Part shown: positions 45,307-53,454 of the stretch, piece after piece
Position numbering within the stretch: position 1 is the stretch's first letter
Layout: each line of letters begins with the position of its first letter
Source: Paenibacillus sp. J23TS9
GTDB taxonomy: Bacteria > Bacillota > Bacilli > Paenibacillales > Paenibacillaceae
Direction of reading: 5' to 3'
Assembly: GCF_018403225.1 (NCBI RefSeq)
Contig: NZ_BOSG01000001.1
Span: 1,798,001 to 1,862,000 of the forward strand
Length of the DNA stretch: 64,000 nucleotides
Position numbers and translations under genes: made by a program
Notes under the pieces: model-generated
Seen by the model: the letters and a program-made list of their open reading frames with translations, nothing else
What the model was told of the DNA's origin: nothing
Databases searched by the model: none

Positions 45307-45591
45307 CTACCCTTCCACCTGCGCCCAGACATCCTTATATTCCTTATGCCTTTTAAATTGAGCCAAAGCAAACGAGCACGCGGGAACGATTTGCTTGCCT
45401 TCCTTGCGGGCGATATCTACGACCGCCTTCACCAGCTGATCGCCTATCTTCTGGCCTCGCAGCTGTTCCGATACATACGTATGGTCAATAACAATGATCC
45501 GGTCATCGAGCGGCTTGAAGTGAATCTCCGCAACGTCTTGTCCATCCTCCACGAGGACGAGTTCCTGACTGCCCTCACGAATTTCTCTCAT
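45307..45591 (-). CDS. Small GNAT-like N-acetyltransferase (YjdJ type)
   Basis: From the ATG at 45591 (GGAG ten bases upstream) the product is 94 residues, the size of the minimal YjdJ-type acetyltransferase family. It has the acetyl-CoA loop YVSEQLRGQKIGDQLVKAVV and IVPACSFALAQFKRH in the last helix. An in-frame extension to 45759 has no ribosome site. Substrate unknown. It is divergent from the amino acid permease gene across about 220 bases that show no other gene. Confidence 0.8.
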   Translation of the reverse strand: MREIREGSQELVLVEDGQDVAEIHFKPLDDRIIVIDHTYVSEQLRGQKIGDQLVKAVVDIARKEGKQIVPACSFALAQFKRHKEYKDVWAQVEG

Positions 45592-45812
45592 GGGTTTCAC
45601 GCTCCTTGTCGGTTGCTCTACTTTCTCATCTATTCTTCCCCCTCGCACGGTCTGCCGAAACATCGGGCTCTTGCTGACGGAAGGAAAATAAGCACTCTCC
45701 TGATATTTACTCTGGCGCTTTAGCAGAAGAAAGTGTATTATAAATACCTGTCGGTTCATTTTTTCATATCAGCAAGTAACTTTCCGAAAATTTTCAAAAG
45801 GGGTTTATCATC

Positions 45813-47222
45813 ATGACCAGACATAAATTAGGCTTCTGGATCCTGACCGCCCTCGTGGTCGGCAACATGGTCGGTTCCGGAATTTTCATGCTGCCTCGAT
45901 CTCTGTCGGAAGCGGCAAGTCCTGCCGGGGTCATTCTGGCGTGGGGCGCTACAGGACTCGGTGTACTCACCCTGGCGCTTGTCTTCGGCAGCTTGGCTGT
46001 CCGCAAGCCTGAGCTTAGCGGCGGCCCGCAAATCTATGCGAAGGAGCTGTTTCGTAAAGGTTCCCATGGCTCCCTCTTGGCTGGCTTTATGTCAACCTGG
46101 GGATACTGGGTAGGCAATATCGCCGGTTTTGTGGCGGTTATCACGACGTTCGCAAGCTATCTTTCCACCTTCTTCCCGGTGCTTACCAGTAGCAAGGAAT
46201 GGCTGACCATCGGGAATTTCACGTTAAAAGCTGGCAATGCCCTGACGTTTCTCGTCTGCTCGCTACTGCTATGGGGAACATACGCCATCTGTCAAAAAGG
46301 CATGAACGGTGCGGGAAGGTTAAATTTTATTGCTACGGCCACCAAGGTCATCGGATTTGCACTCTTCATCGTGATTGCCCTGTTTTCGTTTGAGCAGAGC
46401 AATATTGGGCCATTCCTGGCTCCACGAACTAACGACAGCGGGGAGACGCTCAGTCTGCTTTCCCAGGTTAACTCGGCCGCGATTGCAACGCTTTGGGCTT
46501 TCATCGGAGTGGAATCCGCCATGGTCTTTGCAGCACGCGCCCGGCGCAAGCAGGATATCCGCCGCGCGACCATCGCCGGGCTGTTGATCTCGATCGTACT
46601 GTATGTAGGCATTAGCATATTGACAATGGGCCTGCTGACACAAGACCAACTAATGGCTTCACAGAACCCGCTGGTGGACGGCATCTCTACCGTGTTGGGA
46701 CCCATTGGCGGCAAGCTGCTAGCTGGCCTCGGCCTGATTAGTCTGCTGGGCTCCACCATCGGCTGGGTGCTGTTAAGCAGCGAAGTGCCGTTCCAAGCGT
46801 CCAAGTTAGGCGTATTCCTGCCGTCCTTTTCCAAGGAGAATAGTAAAGGTATGCCAAAGGTATCACTCTGGATCTCCAGCATCCTCGGACAGATTTTGCT
46901 GCTATCCACGATCTCGGGTTCCATCTCGGCGGCGTTTGATTTTATCATCTATATCGCTACGCTAGCTTATCTGGTCCCTTACCTGATCGCATCGCTCTAC
47001 CACCTCAAGCTGATCTGGACTGGCGAAACCTACACATTCCAGAAGGAGCGGGTCACCGAAGGGATCATAGCGGCTTTGGCTGCCATTTACTCGCTATGGG
47101 TGATTGTAGCAGGTACCGCGGATCTCAAGACGTTCCTGCTTGGACTTGCGCTGATTGTCAGCGGCATCCTGTTTTATCCGCTTCTGCTGAAGTACCGGAA
47201 AGTCCATAAGAAATCAATCTAA
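45813..47222 (+). CDS. APC-family amino acid permease/antiporter
   Basis: The 469-residue protein has about twelve membrane segments and the APC signature LGFWILTALVVGNMVGSGIFMLPRSL in TM1. Residues around TM6 read AIATLWAFIGVESAMVFAARARRKQDIRRA, typical of the basic amino acid/polyamine antiporter subgroup. It would exchange or import cationic amino acids or polyamines at the membrane. AAAAGGGG precedes the ATG. It appears monocistronic. Confidence 0.88.
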   Translation: MTRHKLGFWILTALVVGNMVGSGIFMLPRSLSEAASPAGVILAWGATGLGVLTLALVFGSLAVRKPELSGGPQIYAKELFRKGSHGSLLAGFMSTWGYWVGNIAGFVAVITTFASYLSTFFPVLTSSKEWLTIGNFTLKAGNALTFLVCSLLLWGTYAICQKGMNGAGRLNFIATATKVIGFALFIVIALFSFEQSNIGPFLAPRTNDSGETLSLLSQVNSAAIATLWAFIGVESAMVFAARARRKQDIRRATIAGLLISIVLYVGISILTMGLLTQDQLMASQNPLVDGISTVLGPIGGKLLAGLGLISLLGSTIGWVLLSSEVPFQASKLGVFLPSFSKENSKGMPKVSLWISSILGQILLLSTISGSISAAFDFIIYIATLAYLVPYLIASLYHLKLIWTGETYTFQKERVTEGIIAALAAIYSLWVIVAGTADLKTFLLGLALIVSGILFYPLLLKYRKVHKKSI

Positions 47223-47340
47223 GGTCTTTCACGCGCTTTCGTTCATCAGAGAGCAACGACGGTTAGTAATTTATTTGTTCGTAGAGGTTATGAAAATAAG
47301 TTCTTGTCTTAAGCACTGGACAAGCACTTGTTTTAATAAA

Positions 47341-48303
47341 TTATAGAGACCCCCACTTTTTACGAATACTCCCTGCTTCTTTAACCATTCTGTCCATCAG
47401 CTCGGAAACCGTAGGGATATCATGAATCATACCGGTTACTTGACCTGCCCAACCAAAGCCTTCTTCCTTGATGTCGTCGTAAATCCAGCGTTTGTTGGCT
47501 TCTCCGCTAATATAATTCTTTAACGCCTCATAAGTTGGTGACTCGCGCTCGATTTCAAGTACTTTATCGATGTATTCACTTCGCAGAACCCTGGCAGGAG
47601 AATGGATCGAACGTTTAATTACAGCTGTATCAAACTCCGAACTCTCGATTAAAGCCTTTTTATAGGAAGCAGAGGCATGAACACATTCCTGAGTGGCAAT
47701 AAAGCGCGTCCCCATTTCGATACCTTCTGCACCAAGTGCTTGGGCAGCCATCCAACCGCGGCCATCTCCGATCCCCCCTGAGGCAATGACGGGAATTGAA
47801 ACGGCATCAACCACCTGCGGAACAAGAACTATAGTGCCAACATCGTCACGCCCTAAGTGTCCGCCACCTTCCTGCCCCACAACAATCACAGCAGATGCAC
47901 CTAATTGTTCCGCCTTTTGTGCCTGTCTGCTTGAGGAAACGAGCACCAGTGTTTTGATATCCGTGGACTGCAGCATCCCTAAAATCGCCGCAGGATTACC
48001 GCCCGTAATCGTCACAGCGGATACTTGCTCATCAATCGCGACCTGCACTCGATCCTCGAAAGATACACCATGCATACCAATAGCAAAGTTGACACCAAAT
48101 GGCTTGTCTGAAAGTGTACGTGTACGCTGAATTTCTTGGTGGAGAGCATCTGCGTTCGGGAGACTCATGGCAGTGATTTGTCCTAATCCTCCGGCATTCG
48201 AAACTGCGGCAGCGAGGTCTGCATAAGCCAAATAGGCAAGCCCTCCTTGAATGATAGGATACTTAATTTGCAATAATTCAGTGATCCTCGTATTCCATTG
48301 CAT
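47341..48303 (-). CDS. FabK-like flavin enoyl reductase / nitronate monooxygenase family
   Basis: The start at 48303 has GGGAGG eight bases upstream; the product is 320 residues. It is an FMN TIM barrel with IIQGGLAYLAYADLAAAVSNAGGLG at the start, the catalytic/flavin loop VGQEGGGHLGR, and phosphate-binding SGGIGDGRG and GAEGIEMGTRF. The family includes FabK enoyl-ACP reductases and nitronate monooxygenases. As the last gene of an operon with thiolase, ketoreductase and dehydratase, an enoyl-thioester reductase role is favoured (inference). Confidence 0.8.
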   Translation of the reverse strand: MQWNTRITELLQIKYPIIQGGLAYLAYADLAAAVSNAGGLGQITAMSLPNADALHQEIQRTRTLSDKPFGVNFAIGMHGVSFEDRVQVAIDEQVSAVTITGGNPAAILGMLQSTDIKTLVLVSSSRQAQKAEQLGASAVIVVGQEGGGHLGRDDVGTIVLVPQVVDAVSIPVIASGGIGDGRGWMAAQALGAEGIEMGTRFIATQECVHASASYKKALIESSEFDTAVIKRSIHSPARVLRSEYIDKVLEIERESPTYEALKNYISGEANKRWIYDDIKEEGFGWAGQVTGMIHDIPTVSELMDRMVKEAGSIRKKWGSL

Positions 48304-48335
48304 CGTTAACACCTCCCGTATTTTACCATATACAT

Positions 48336-49133
48336 TCATCTATACCTTAATAACAGTAGGGTCAAGGCAAATAACATGACGATCCCGCCTACTTGATAAT
48401 CCATTTTCTGAAATTTCAGCTGCTTATAGCTGGTTCTTCCTTTACCATTGCCATAAGCACGTGTATCAATAGCGTAGGTCAGCTGTTCGGCACGTTGAAT
48501 GGTCGTGAAGAGCAGCGGAACTAAAATCGGAATATAGGATAACATCCGTTTGGGTAGCGGTAATGTCGTCATGTCAAACCCTCTAGCCTTTTGCGCCAGA
48601 AGAATGCGGTCCAGTTCCTGCACAATGGTCGGGATAAACCGAATCGCAATGACAATCATTAAAGAAAACTGCTCCACGGGAACGTTAAGCTTGGATAGCG
48701 GTGATAGCAACTTTTCAAGACCATAGGCTAATGTTAGCGGTTTTGTGGTTAACGTTAGTACAGATGCTAATAAGACGAGTAAAACAATGCGCCAGACGAA
48801 ACGCGTCCCATTTTGTAACCCTTCCACAGTTAGCTCAATGAATGACCATGACCAAATTACGGTTCCTTTTGTGAAGATAACATGATATAGAAAGGTAAAC
48901 ATCAAGATGAATAAAATGGGCTTTATCCCTCTCCAAATCACGCGGACCGGAATCTTCGATATCATTAACAAGCCTATCACGAAGAGGCTTGCAACCAAGT
49001 AGCTAAGACCCGTTTCAAGCATCAGGAAGCTCAGCATCATTGTGGTGATGCTTATAAGCTTCGTCCTCGGGTCCAGCCGGTGAAATATGGAATGCGTCTC
49101 GATATATTGACCTATGAGTATGGTATTAGCCAT
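48336..49133 (-). CDS. ecfT: ECF transporter T component (EcfT/BioN-like)
   Basis: The 265-residue membrane protein has about six hydrophobic segments and the two Ala-Arg-Gly-type coupling motifs that contact the ATPases (LLAQKARGFD and AIDTRAYGNG). It starts one base after the upstream ATPase stop. With the two ATPases it would energise the substrate-binding BioY encoded first in the same operon, importing biotin. Confidence 0.92.
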   Translation of the reverse strand: MANTILIGQYIETHSIFHRLDPRTKLISITTMMLSFLMLETGLSYLVASLFVIGLLMISKIPVRVIWRGIKPILFILMFTFLYHVIFTKGTVIWSWSFIELTVEGLQNGTRFVWRIVLLVLLASVLTLTTKPLTLAYGLEKLLSPLSKLNVPVEQFSLMIVIAIRFIPTIVQELDRILLAQKARGFDMTTLPLPKRMLSYIPILVPLLFTTIQRAEQLTYAIDTRAYGNGKGRTSYKQLKFQKMDYQVGGIVMLFALTLLLLRYR

Positions 49134-49982
49134 TCAGATGCCCCTTCTTTTCCAGATTGGCATAATGGCTTTGAAAATATCTTCTTCTCTACAGCTTGCC
49201 ACCTCAATGTTCCGGCCGGATAATTCTTCTATCATCTTTAGCAGTTGTATGGGTTCTGGCAGCGGTAACCCGATGTCCTGCAGCAGCTGGGACTGTTCCA
49301 GAAATAAAGTGTTAGTGTCATAATGACCCCTAAGTTGACCGGCATGAAATACGATAACCTCATCCGAGTATTCGGCGACATCTTCCAGTTGGTGTGAGAC
49401 GCAGATAAGCGTGCGATTCTCTTGTAGTTGCCAATTCTTGAGTAACTGCAGCATATCGACTCGGCTGGCCGGATCAAGACCTGCTGTCGGTTCGTCCGCG
49501 ATAAGCAGCTCCGGGTCCATCATCAACACAGAGGCGATGGCTACTCGTCGCTTCTGACCTCCACTTAATTGGAAGGGAGGAAACGGAAGAATTTCCTCCG
49601 ACAGACCTACTTGCGGTAAAATCGTTTTAATAGACTCTGTAATCTGCTGACTTGAAAACCCTCGTTGTTTCGGCCCAAAGGCAAGCTCCTTTTGAACCGT
49701 CGTCTCAAATAGCTGATGCTCTGGATATTGAAATACGAATCCGATTTCCGGGACGACCTTGATCTGCCCTTTAGCATCTCTATTAACTGGCTGCCTATGA
49801 ACCAAATAGTCTCCATCAATGGCGGGAATCAGCCCCTTCAGCACTTGAACAAACGTAGACTTTCCTGCACCCGTTTGACCGATAACGGAAATAAACTTCC
49901 CCTTTTGGATTGTGCAATTTACATGTTGTATAGCCGCTTGATTGGTATAATGCACGCTCACATCGTTTAGTTGATAGACCAT
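49134..49982 (-). CDS. ecfA2: ECF transporter ATPase (EcfA2-like)
   Basis: From the ATG at 49982 the product is 282 residues with Walker A GQTGAGKSTFVQ, the Q-loop region FVFQYPEHQLFETTV, signature LSGGQKRRVAIA and Walker B LLIADEPTAGLDP. The AGGAG site is 14 bases away, longer than usual, and a TTG start at 50006 is possible. The start lies inside the end of the preceding ATPase gene (16-base overlap), indicating coupled translation. It is one of the asymmetric ECF ATPase pair. Confidence 0.92.
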   Translation of the reverse strand: MVYQLNDVSVHYTNQAAIQHVNCTIQKGKFISVIGQTGAGKSTFVQVLKGLIPAIDGDYLVHRQPVNRDAKGQIKVVPEIGFVFQYPEHQLFETTVQKELAFGPKQRGFSSQQITESIKTILPQVGLSEEILPFPPFQLSGGQKRRVAIASVLMMDPELLIADEPTAGLDPASRVDMLQLLKNWQLQENRTLICVSHQLEDVAEYSDEVIVFHAGQLRGHYDTNTLFLEQSQLLQDIGLPLPEPIQLLKMIEELSGRNIEVASCREEDIFKAIMPIWKRRGI

Positions 49983-50767
49983 TGTGAACGAATCATCTCC
50001 TTCCAATCAGCTGTAAGTGGCGATTTTTCATGAAGTTGTTGATGTAGTCGCACGGCAAATGGTAAGTGTAATTGATAGTCCGCAGCGGGCATGGTTTCAA
50101 AAAAGGCCAGCGGGTCGCCATCAAATTCGAGTCTCCCTTGATGTATGAGTAACATGCGCTCAGCAGATAGCACTTCCTCCATGTGATGTGTGATGTGAAT
50201 GATGGTCATGCCTTTCCTATGCAGCTCACGCATAATGGAAATTACCTGTTCTCTCCCCTGTGGATCAAGCATCGAAGTCGCCTCATCGAAAATAATGATT
50301 TGAGGGCGCATGGCCACAATAGCCGCAATGGCTACGCGCTGCTTTTGACCGCCGGATAACTCGTGTGGCAAGGCTTCTAAGTAATCCTCCATTTGAACAG
50401 CTTGCAATGCATGCTGAAGACGCTCAAGCATTTCCTCTCTTGGCACGCGAATATTTCCCAAGCCAAACAGTATCTCATCCATAACGGTTGTGGTAATGAA
50501 TTGATCCTCTGGATTTTGAAAGACCAGACCGATTTGCTCATGAATCCGGGTAAGGTCAGAAGGCTTTGACGTGTCTAAGTTGTTAAGTTCCACACGACCT
50601 TCCTTCGGAAGCAGCAGTCCATCCATTAGCTTGGCAATTGTAGATTTCCCGCAACCATTGGCGCCAACGATCGCGACGAACTCACCTGGTTCGATCGTAA
50701 AGCTTATATTTTCTAAGACGGGCTGTCCCTTTTTATAATAGAAATGAACTTGATTGAATGTAAGCAT
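49967..50767 (-). CDS. ecfA1: ECF transporter ATPase (EcfA1-like)
   Basis: The 266-residue ABC ATPase has Walker A GANGCGKSTIAK, Q-loop region LVFQNPEDQFITTTV, signature LSGGQKQRVAIA and Walker B IIIFDEATSMLDP. The signature and the Q-loop NPEDQ tract are typical of EcfA1. It starts immediately after the ketoreductase stop. This is an operon-specific ECF module rather than the usual ribosomal-cluster copy. Confidence 0.92.
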   Translation of the reverse strand: MLTFNQVHFYYKKGQPVLENISFTIEPGEFVAIVGANGCGKSTIAKLMDGLLLPKEGRVELNNLDTSKPSDLTRIHEQIGLVFQNPEDQFITTTVMDEILFGLGNIRVPREEMLERLQHALQAVQMEDYLEALPHELSGGQKQRVAIAAIVAMRPQIIIFDEATSMLDPQGREQVISIMRELHRKGMTIIHITHHMEEVLSAERMLLIHQGRLEFDGDPLAFFETMPAADYQLHLPFAVRLHQQLHEKSPLTADWKEMIRSQWSIN

Positions 50768-51589
50768 TCATGTACTTCCCTTCTGTCGGTACCACGTTGT
50801 GAAGAATGCCTCAATGCTATTCTCGGTAAAGACAGGCTCCGGCTTTTGCCACTTGGTCACCTTGGAGCCGTTCACGCCAAATATTTCACCTGTTAGCTCT
50901 GGATCCGGCTGTGCCAATAAGGCGGCCACGAAGCGGGCGATATCATCTGCTTCCCCTACCCGCCAGAACTCCGGAAATGGCTCATGACGAATAGCATACT
51001 TTTCCTTCAAATGATCGATTACAGGCCTTGTCATATCCGTTAAGGCAGCAGGGGAAATGGCATTCACCCGAATCTGATGATGCTTCAGTTCGGCAGCGAG
51101 CGTCCACACGACGCCGAGCATACCCGCCTTTGCTGCACTGTAATTCACTTGTCCAACCGAACCTGTTAATCCGGCAGTCGAAGTCATCAGAATGATGTCT
51201 CCGCCATTATTTTGCATATGGGGCAGCACGCGCTGAATCGTATAAAATGCGCCATTCAAATGAACATCGAGTACAGAATGCCACTCTTCATCCGTCATAC
51301 GAAGACATTTTTGATCATGAACATTTCCAGCGTTATGTATCAGTACATCGATGCGTCCATAATCAGCTATGACGGCATCCACCATCGCAGTGACTAAGGC
51401 CGGATTTGCAATATCAGCACAGTAACCGGCCGCCTCCCCACCTGCATCATGAATCTCCTGCACGACTTGGTCGATTAACACTCGATTCGTCCCATTAACT
51501 ACGACTTGATAAGCGGATCGTCCAAGATTAGCGGCGATACTGCGCCCAATTCCTCTTGTCGCTCCTGTGATGATCGCTACTTTTTTCAT
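50768..51589 (-). CDS. SDR-family 3-oxoacyl reductase (FabG-like)
   Basis: The 273-residue protein has the NAD(P) motif TGATRGIG near residues 8-15, HNAGNVHD, and the catalytic Ser and Tyr-x3-Lys in MTSTAGLTGS and VNYSAAKAGM. It matches FabG-type ketoreductases except for a C-terminal extension (FTENSIEAFFTTWYRQ). It overlaps the upstream dehydratase gene by four bases. In this operon it would reduce the 3-oxoacyl thioester made by the thiolase (inference). Confidence 0.88.
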   Translation of the reverse strand: MKKVAIITGATRGIGRSIAANLGRSAYQVVVNGTNRVLIDQVVQEIHDAGGEAAGYCADIANPALVTAMVDAVIADYGRIDVLIHNAGNVHDQKCLRMTDEEWHSVLDVHLNGAFYTIQRVLPHMQNNGGDIILMTSTAGLTGSVGQVNYSAAKAGMLGVVWTLAAELKHHQIRVNAISPAALTDMTRPVIDHLKEKYAIRHEPFPEFWRVGEADDIARFVAALLAQPDPELTGEIFGVNGSKVTKWQKPEPVFTENSIEAFFTTWYRQKGST

Positions 51590-51939
51590 CGCTGCCTCTC
51601 TTTCACTGACAATGTTCCCGATGCAATCACTTCACCAGACTCTGCTGTAACGGTCATCAGGATATGGCCATCACTGTCCACAAATTCAAAAATCGCTACC
51701 GAATCTACTAAAAGCGGCTTTTGAAATTTCATATCATACGTTGAGATCCATTGCGTTGGATGCTCGCTCAAATAAAGCGATTGTCCCAGTCCCATGATAT
51801 ACATACCATGCACGATGGGCCGTTTGAATCCCGCCCCTGCTGCGGCTTCAGCATCCAAATGAATGTCTGCCGTATCTTTAGAAGCTGCGGCATATTGCCG
51901 AATGGCTTCATAGGTTATGTGTTTTTTCGTGATCATCAC
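51586..51939 (-). CDS. MaoC-like hotdog dehydratase, catalytic subunit
   Basis: The 117-residue protein is a single hotdog domain with the R-specific hydratase motif in YAAASKDTADIHLDAEAAAG (catalytic Asp and His) and PIVHGMYIMGLG. It overlaps the preceding hotdog gene by 32 bases and the next gene by four, implying stoichiometric translation. Two separately encoded hotdogs here correspond to the two halves of double-hotdog hydratases. It would dehydrate 3-hydroxyacyl-CoA (inference). Confidence 0.8.
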   Translation of the reverse strand: MMITKKHITYEAIRQYAAASKDTADIHLDAEAAAGAGFKRPIVHGMYIMGLGQSLYLSEHPTQWISTYDMKFQKPLLVDSVAIFEFVDSDGHILMTVTAESGEVIASGTLSVKERQR

Positions 51940-52306
51940 CTACCCGAATCAATACCGTATCCGCTGTGACAATAAGTTCGCCATCACATCTACAAACAAG
52001 CGTATGTGTAAAAAATGTCAGAATGCCTTGTTTACCCGCTTTTCGCTCTACATTCGTTAATGCTAATTCACAGTCCAAGATCATGCCTGCCGTAATCGGT
52101 GCCTCATACGAAAAACGCTGCGATCCGTGAATCAGGGGGGCTTTCATGTTCAGCCAAGGAATATCAAATGCTTGCCAGAAAATAACGGGCATTGTCGCAG
52201 GTGCGATGAGATTGCCATGTATCGACTGCAAAGGAGCCTCAATACTGTCTGCATACTGGGAAATCCACTCCGCTGTGATATAAATTTGATGCTGAATTCT
52301 CTTCAT
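51908..52306 (-). CDS. MaoC N-terminal-like hotdog protein (partner subunit)
   Basis: The 132-residue protein resembles the non-catalytic first half of double-hotdog dehydratases (FAS1-type MaoC_dehydrat_N): SIHGNLIAPATMPVIFWQAF, LIHGSQRFSYEAPITAGMIL, and a C-terminal strand with DTVLIRV. It lacks the Asp-x4-His pair. It starts within four bases of the thiolase stop and extends 32 bases into the catalytic hotdog gene. It probably forms a heterodimer with that protein. Confidence 0.75.
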   Translation of the reverse strand: MKRIQHQIYITAEWISQYADSIEAPLQSIHGNLIAPATMPVIFWQAFDIPWLNMKAPLIHGSQRFSYEAPITAGMILDCELALTNVERKAGKQGILTFFTHTLVCRCDGELIVTADTVLIRVGDDHEKTHNL

Positions 52307-53454
52307 TCCATCGCCTCCACAAGGGTTGCGATACCGATACCACCGCCAATGCCCAGCGTGGCCAGACCTCTTTGATAAGGATTATGCAGCATTTCAGCAC
52401 ATAGACGCGTCATTAAAATCGCCCCTGATGCACCATATGGATGGCCAATAGCAAGCGCGCCACCACCAAGATTGACCTTTTCCTGAGGGATCTGAAGCTG
52501 ATTTAGCGAAGCCAATACTTGGGAGGCGAATGCTTCATTAAACTCCACAATGTCTAAATCAGCCACGGTCATCTGTTGACGACTCAGCACCTTCTGGACA
52601 GCTGGAACGGGGCCCATTCCTAAATAATTCGGATCGACACCTGCCGCTTGAGCATCCACTACGCGCAATATAGGCTTTAACTTAAGCTCCTCACATTTTT
52701 CACGGGACATGATTAGAACAAGCGCAGCTCCATCATTGAGAGGACAAGCATTACCAGCGGTTACGGTACCTTGTTCCAGAAAGATTGGCGATAGCTTTTT
52801 CAGCTTTTCGAGGCTCGTGTTGGCTCTAGGACATTCATCACTAGTCACCCATTCGCCATCAACTTGAAGCGGTACTATTTCCTGCTGAAATCGTCCTGTC
52901 TGCTGAGCATGGATTGCCTTTTGGTGGCTTTTTAAAGAATAATGATCTTGTTCTTCTCTGGATATCTCGTATTTATGGGCGACATTCTCCGCGGCAATAC
53001 CCATATCCGGATCGCCGTAGGTGCTTGGGGTAAAATGTGCACGTGTATACAGCTGGGGTACGCCCATCAATGTTTGCGGCTTCGCCATTTTCCATGGCGC
53101 GCGACTTGTGCTTTCCACACCACCTGCTAAATAAACCTCACCGGCCCCGCTTTGAATGAAGCGTGCTGCGATATTGATGGCCTCAAGACCCGAACCACAC
53201 TGCCGATCAACCGTAACGCCAGGGACGGTGACAGGAAGTCCTGCTTCAAGAGCAGCAACTCTTGCAATATTCCCACCTGGACCTACCACATTGCCAATGA
53301 TGACATCATCGATGAAGTCCTTGGGTAATTTCGTTTCCGCTACAATATGCTGAATAAGCGGCGCTAATAATGCCTCCGGCTCAAGCCCGCTTAAAACGCC
53401 ACCCATTCTACCAATGGGCGTACGTTTTGCCATGACAATCACAGCTTCTGTCAT
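52303..53454 (-). CDS. Thiolase-family protein lacking the second catalytic cysteine (YhfS-like)
   Basis: The 383-residue protein has the acyl-accepting Cys C86 in VDRQCGSGLEAINI, the NEAFASQ loop, and the catalytic His in GGALAIGHPYGASGA. The C-terminal motif, normally GLATLCIGGG with the base cysteine, reads GLATLGIGGG with G368. The usual Claisen base is therefore absent, so either another residue serves or the chemistry differs. Bacillus yhfS, in the BirA regulon with yhfT and yhfU, is the closest operon precedent. It overlaps both neighbours by four bases. Confidence 0.88.
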   Translation of the reverse strand: MTEAVIVMAKRTPIGRMGGVLSGLEPEALLAPLIQHIVAETKLPKDFIDDVIIGNVVGPGGNIARVAALEAGLPVTVPGVTVDRQCGSGLEAINIAARFIQSGAGEVYLAGGVESTSRAPWKMAKPQTLMGVPQLYTRAHFTPSTYGDPDMGIAAENVAHKYEISREEQDHYSLKSHQKAIHAQQTGRFQQEIVPLQVDGEWVTSDECPRANTSLEKLKKLSPIFLEQGTVTAGNACPLNDGAALVLIMSREKCEELKLKPILRVVDAQAAGVDPNYLGMGPVPAVQKVLSRQQMTVADLDIVEFNEAFASQVLASLNQLQIPQEKVNLGGGALAIGHPYGASGAILMTRLCAEMLHNPYQRGLATLGIGGGIGIATLVEAME

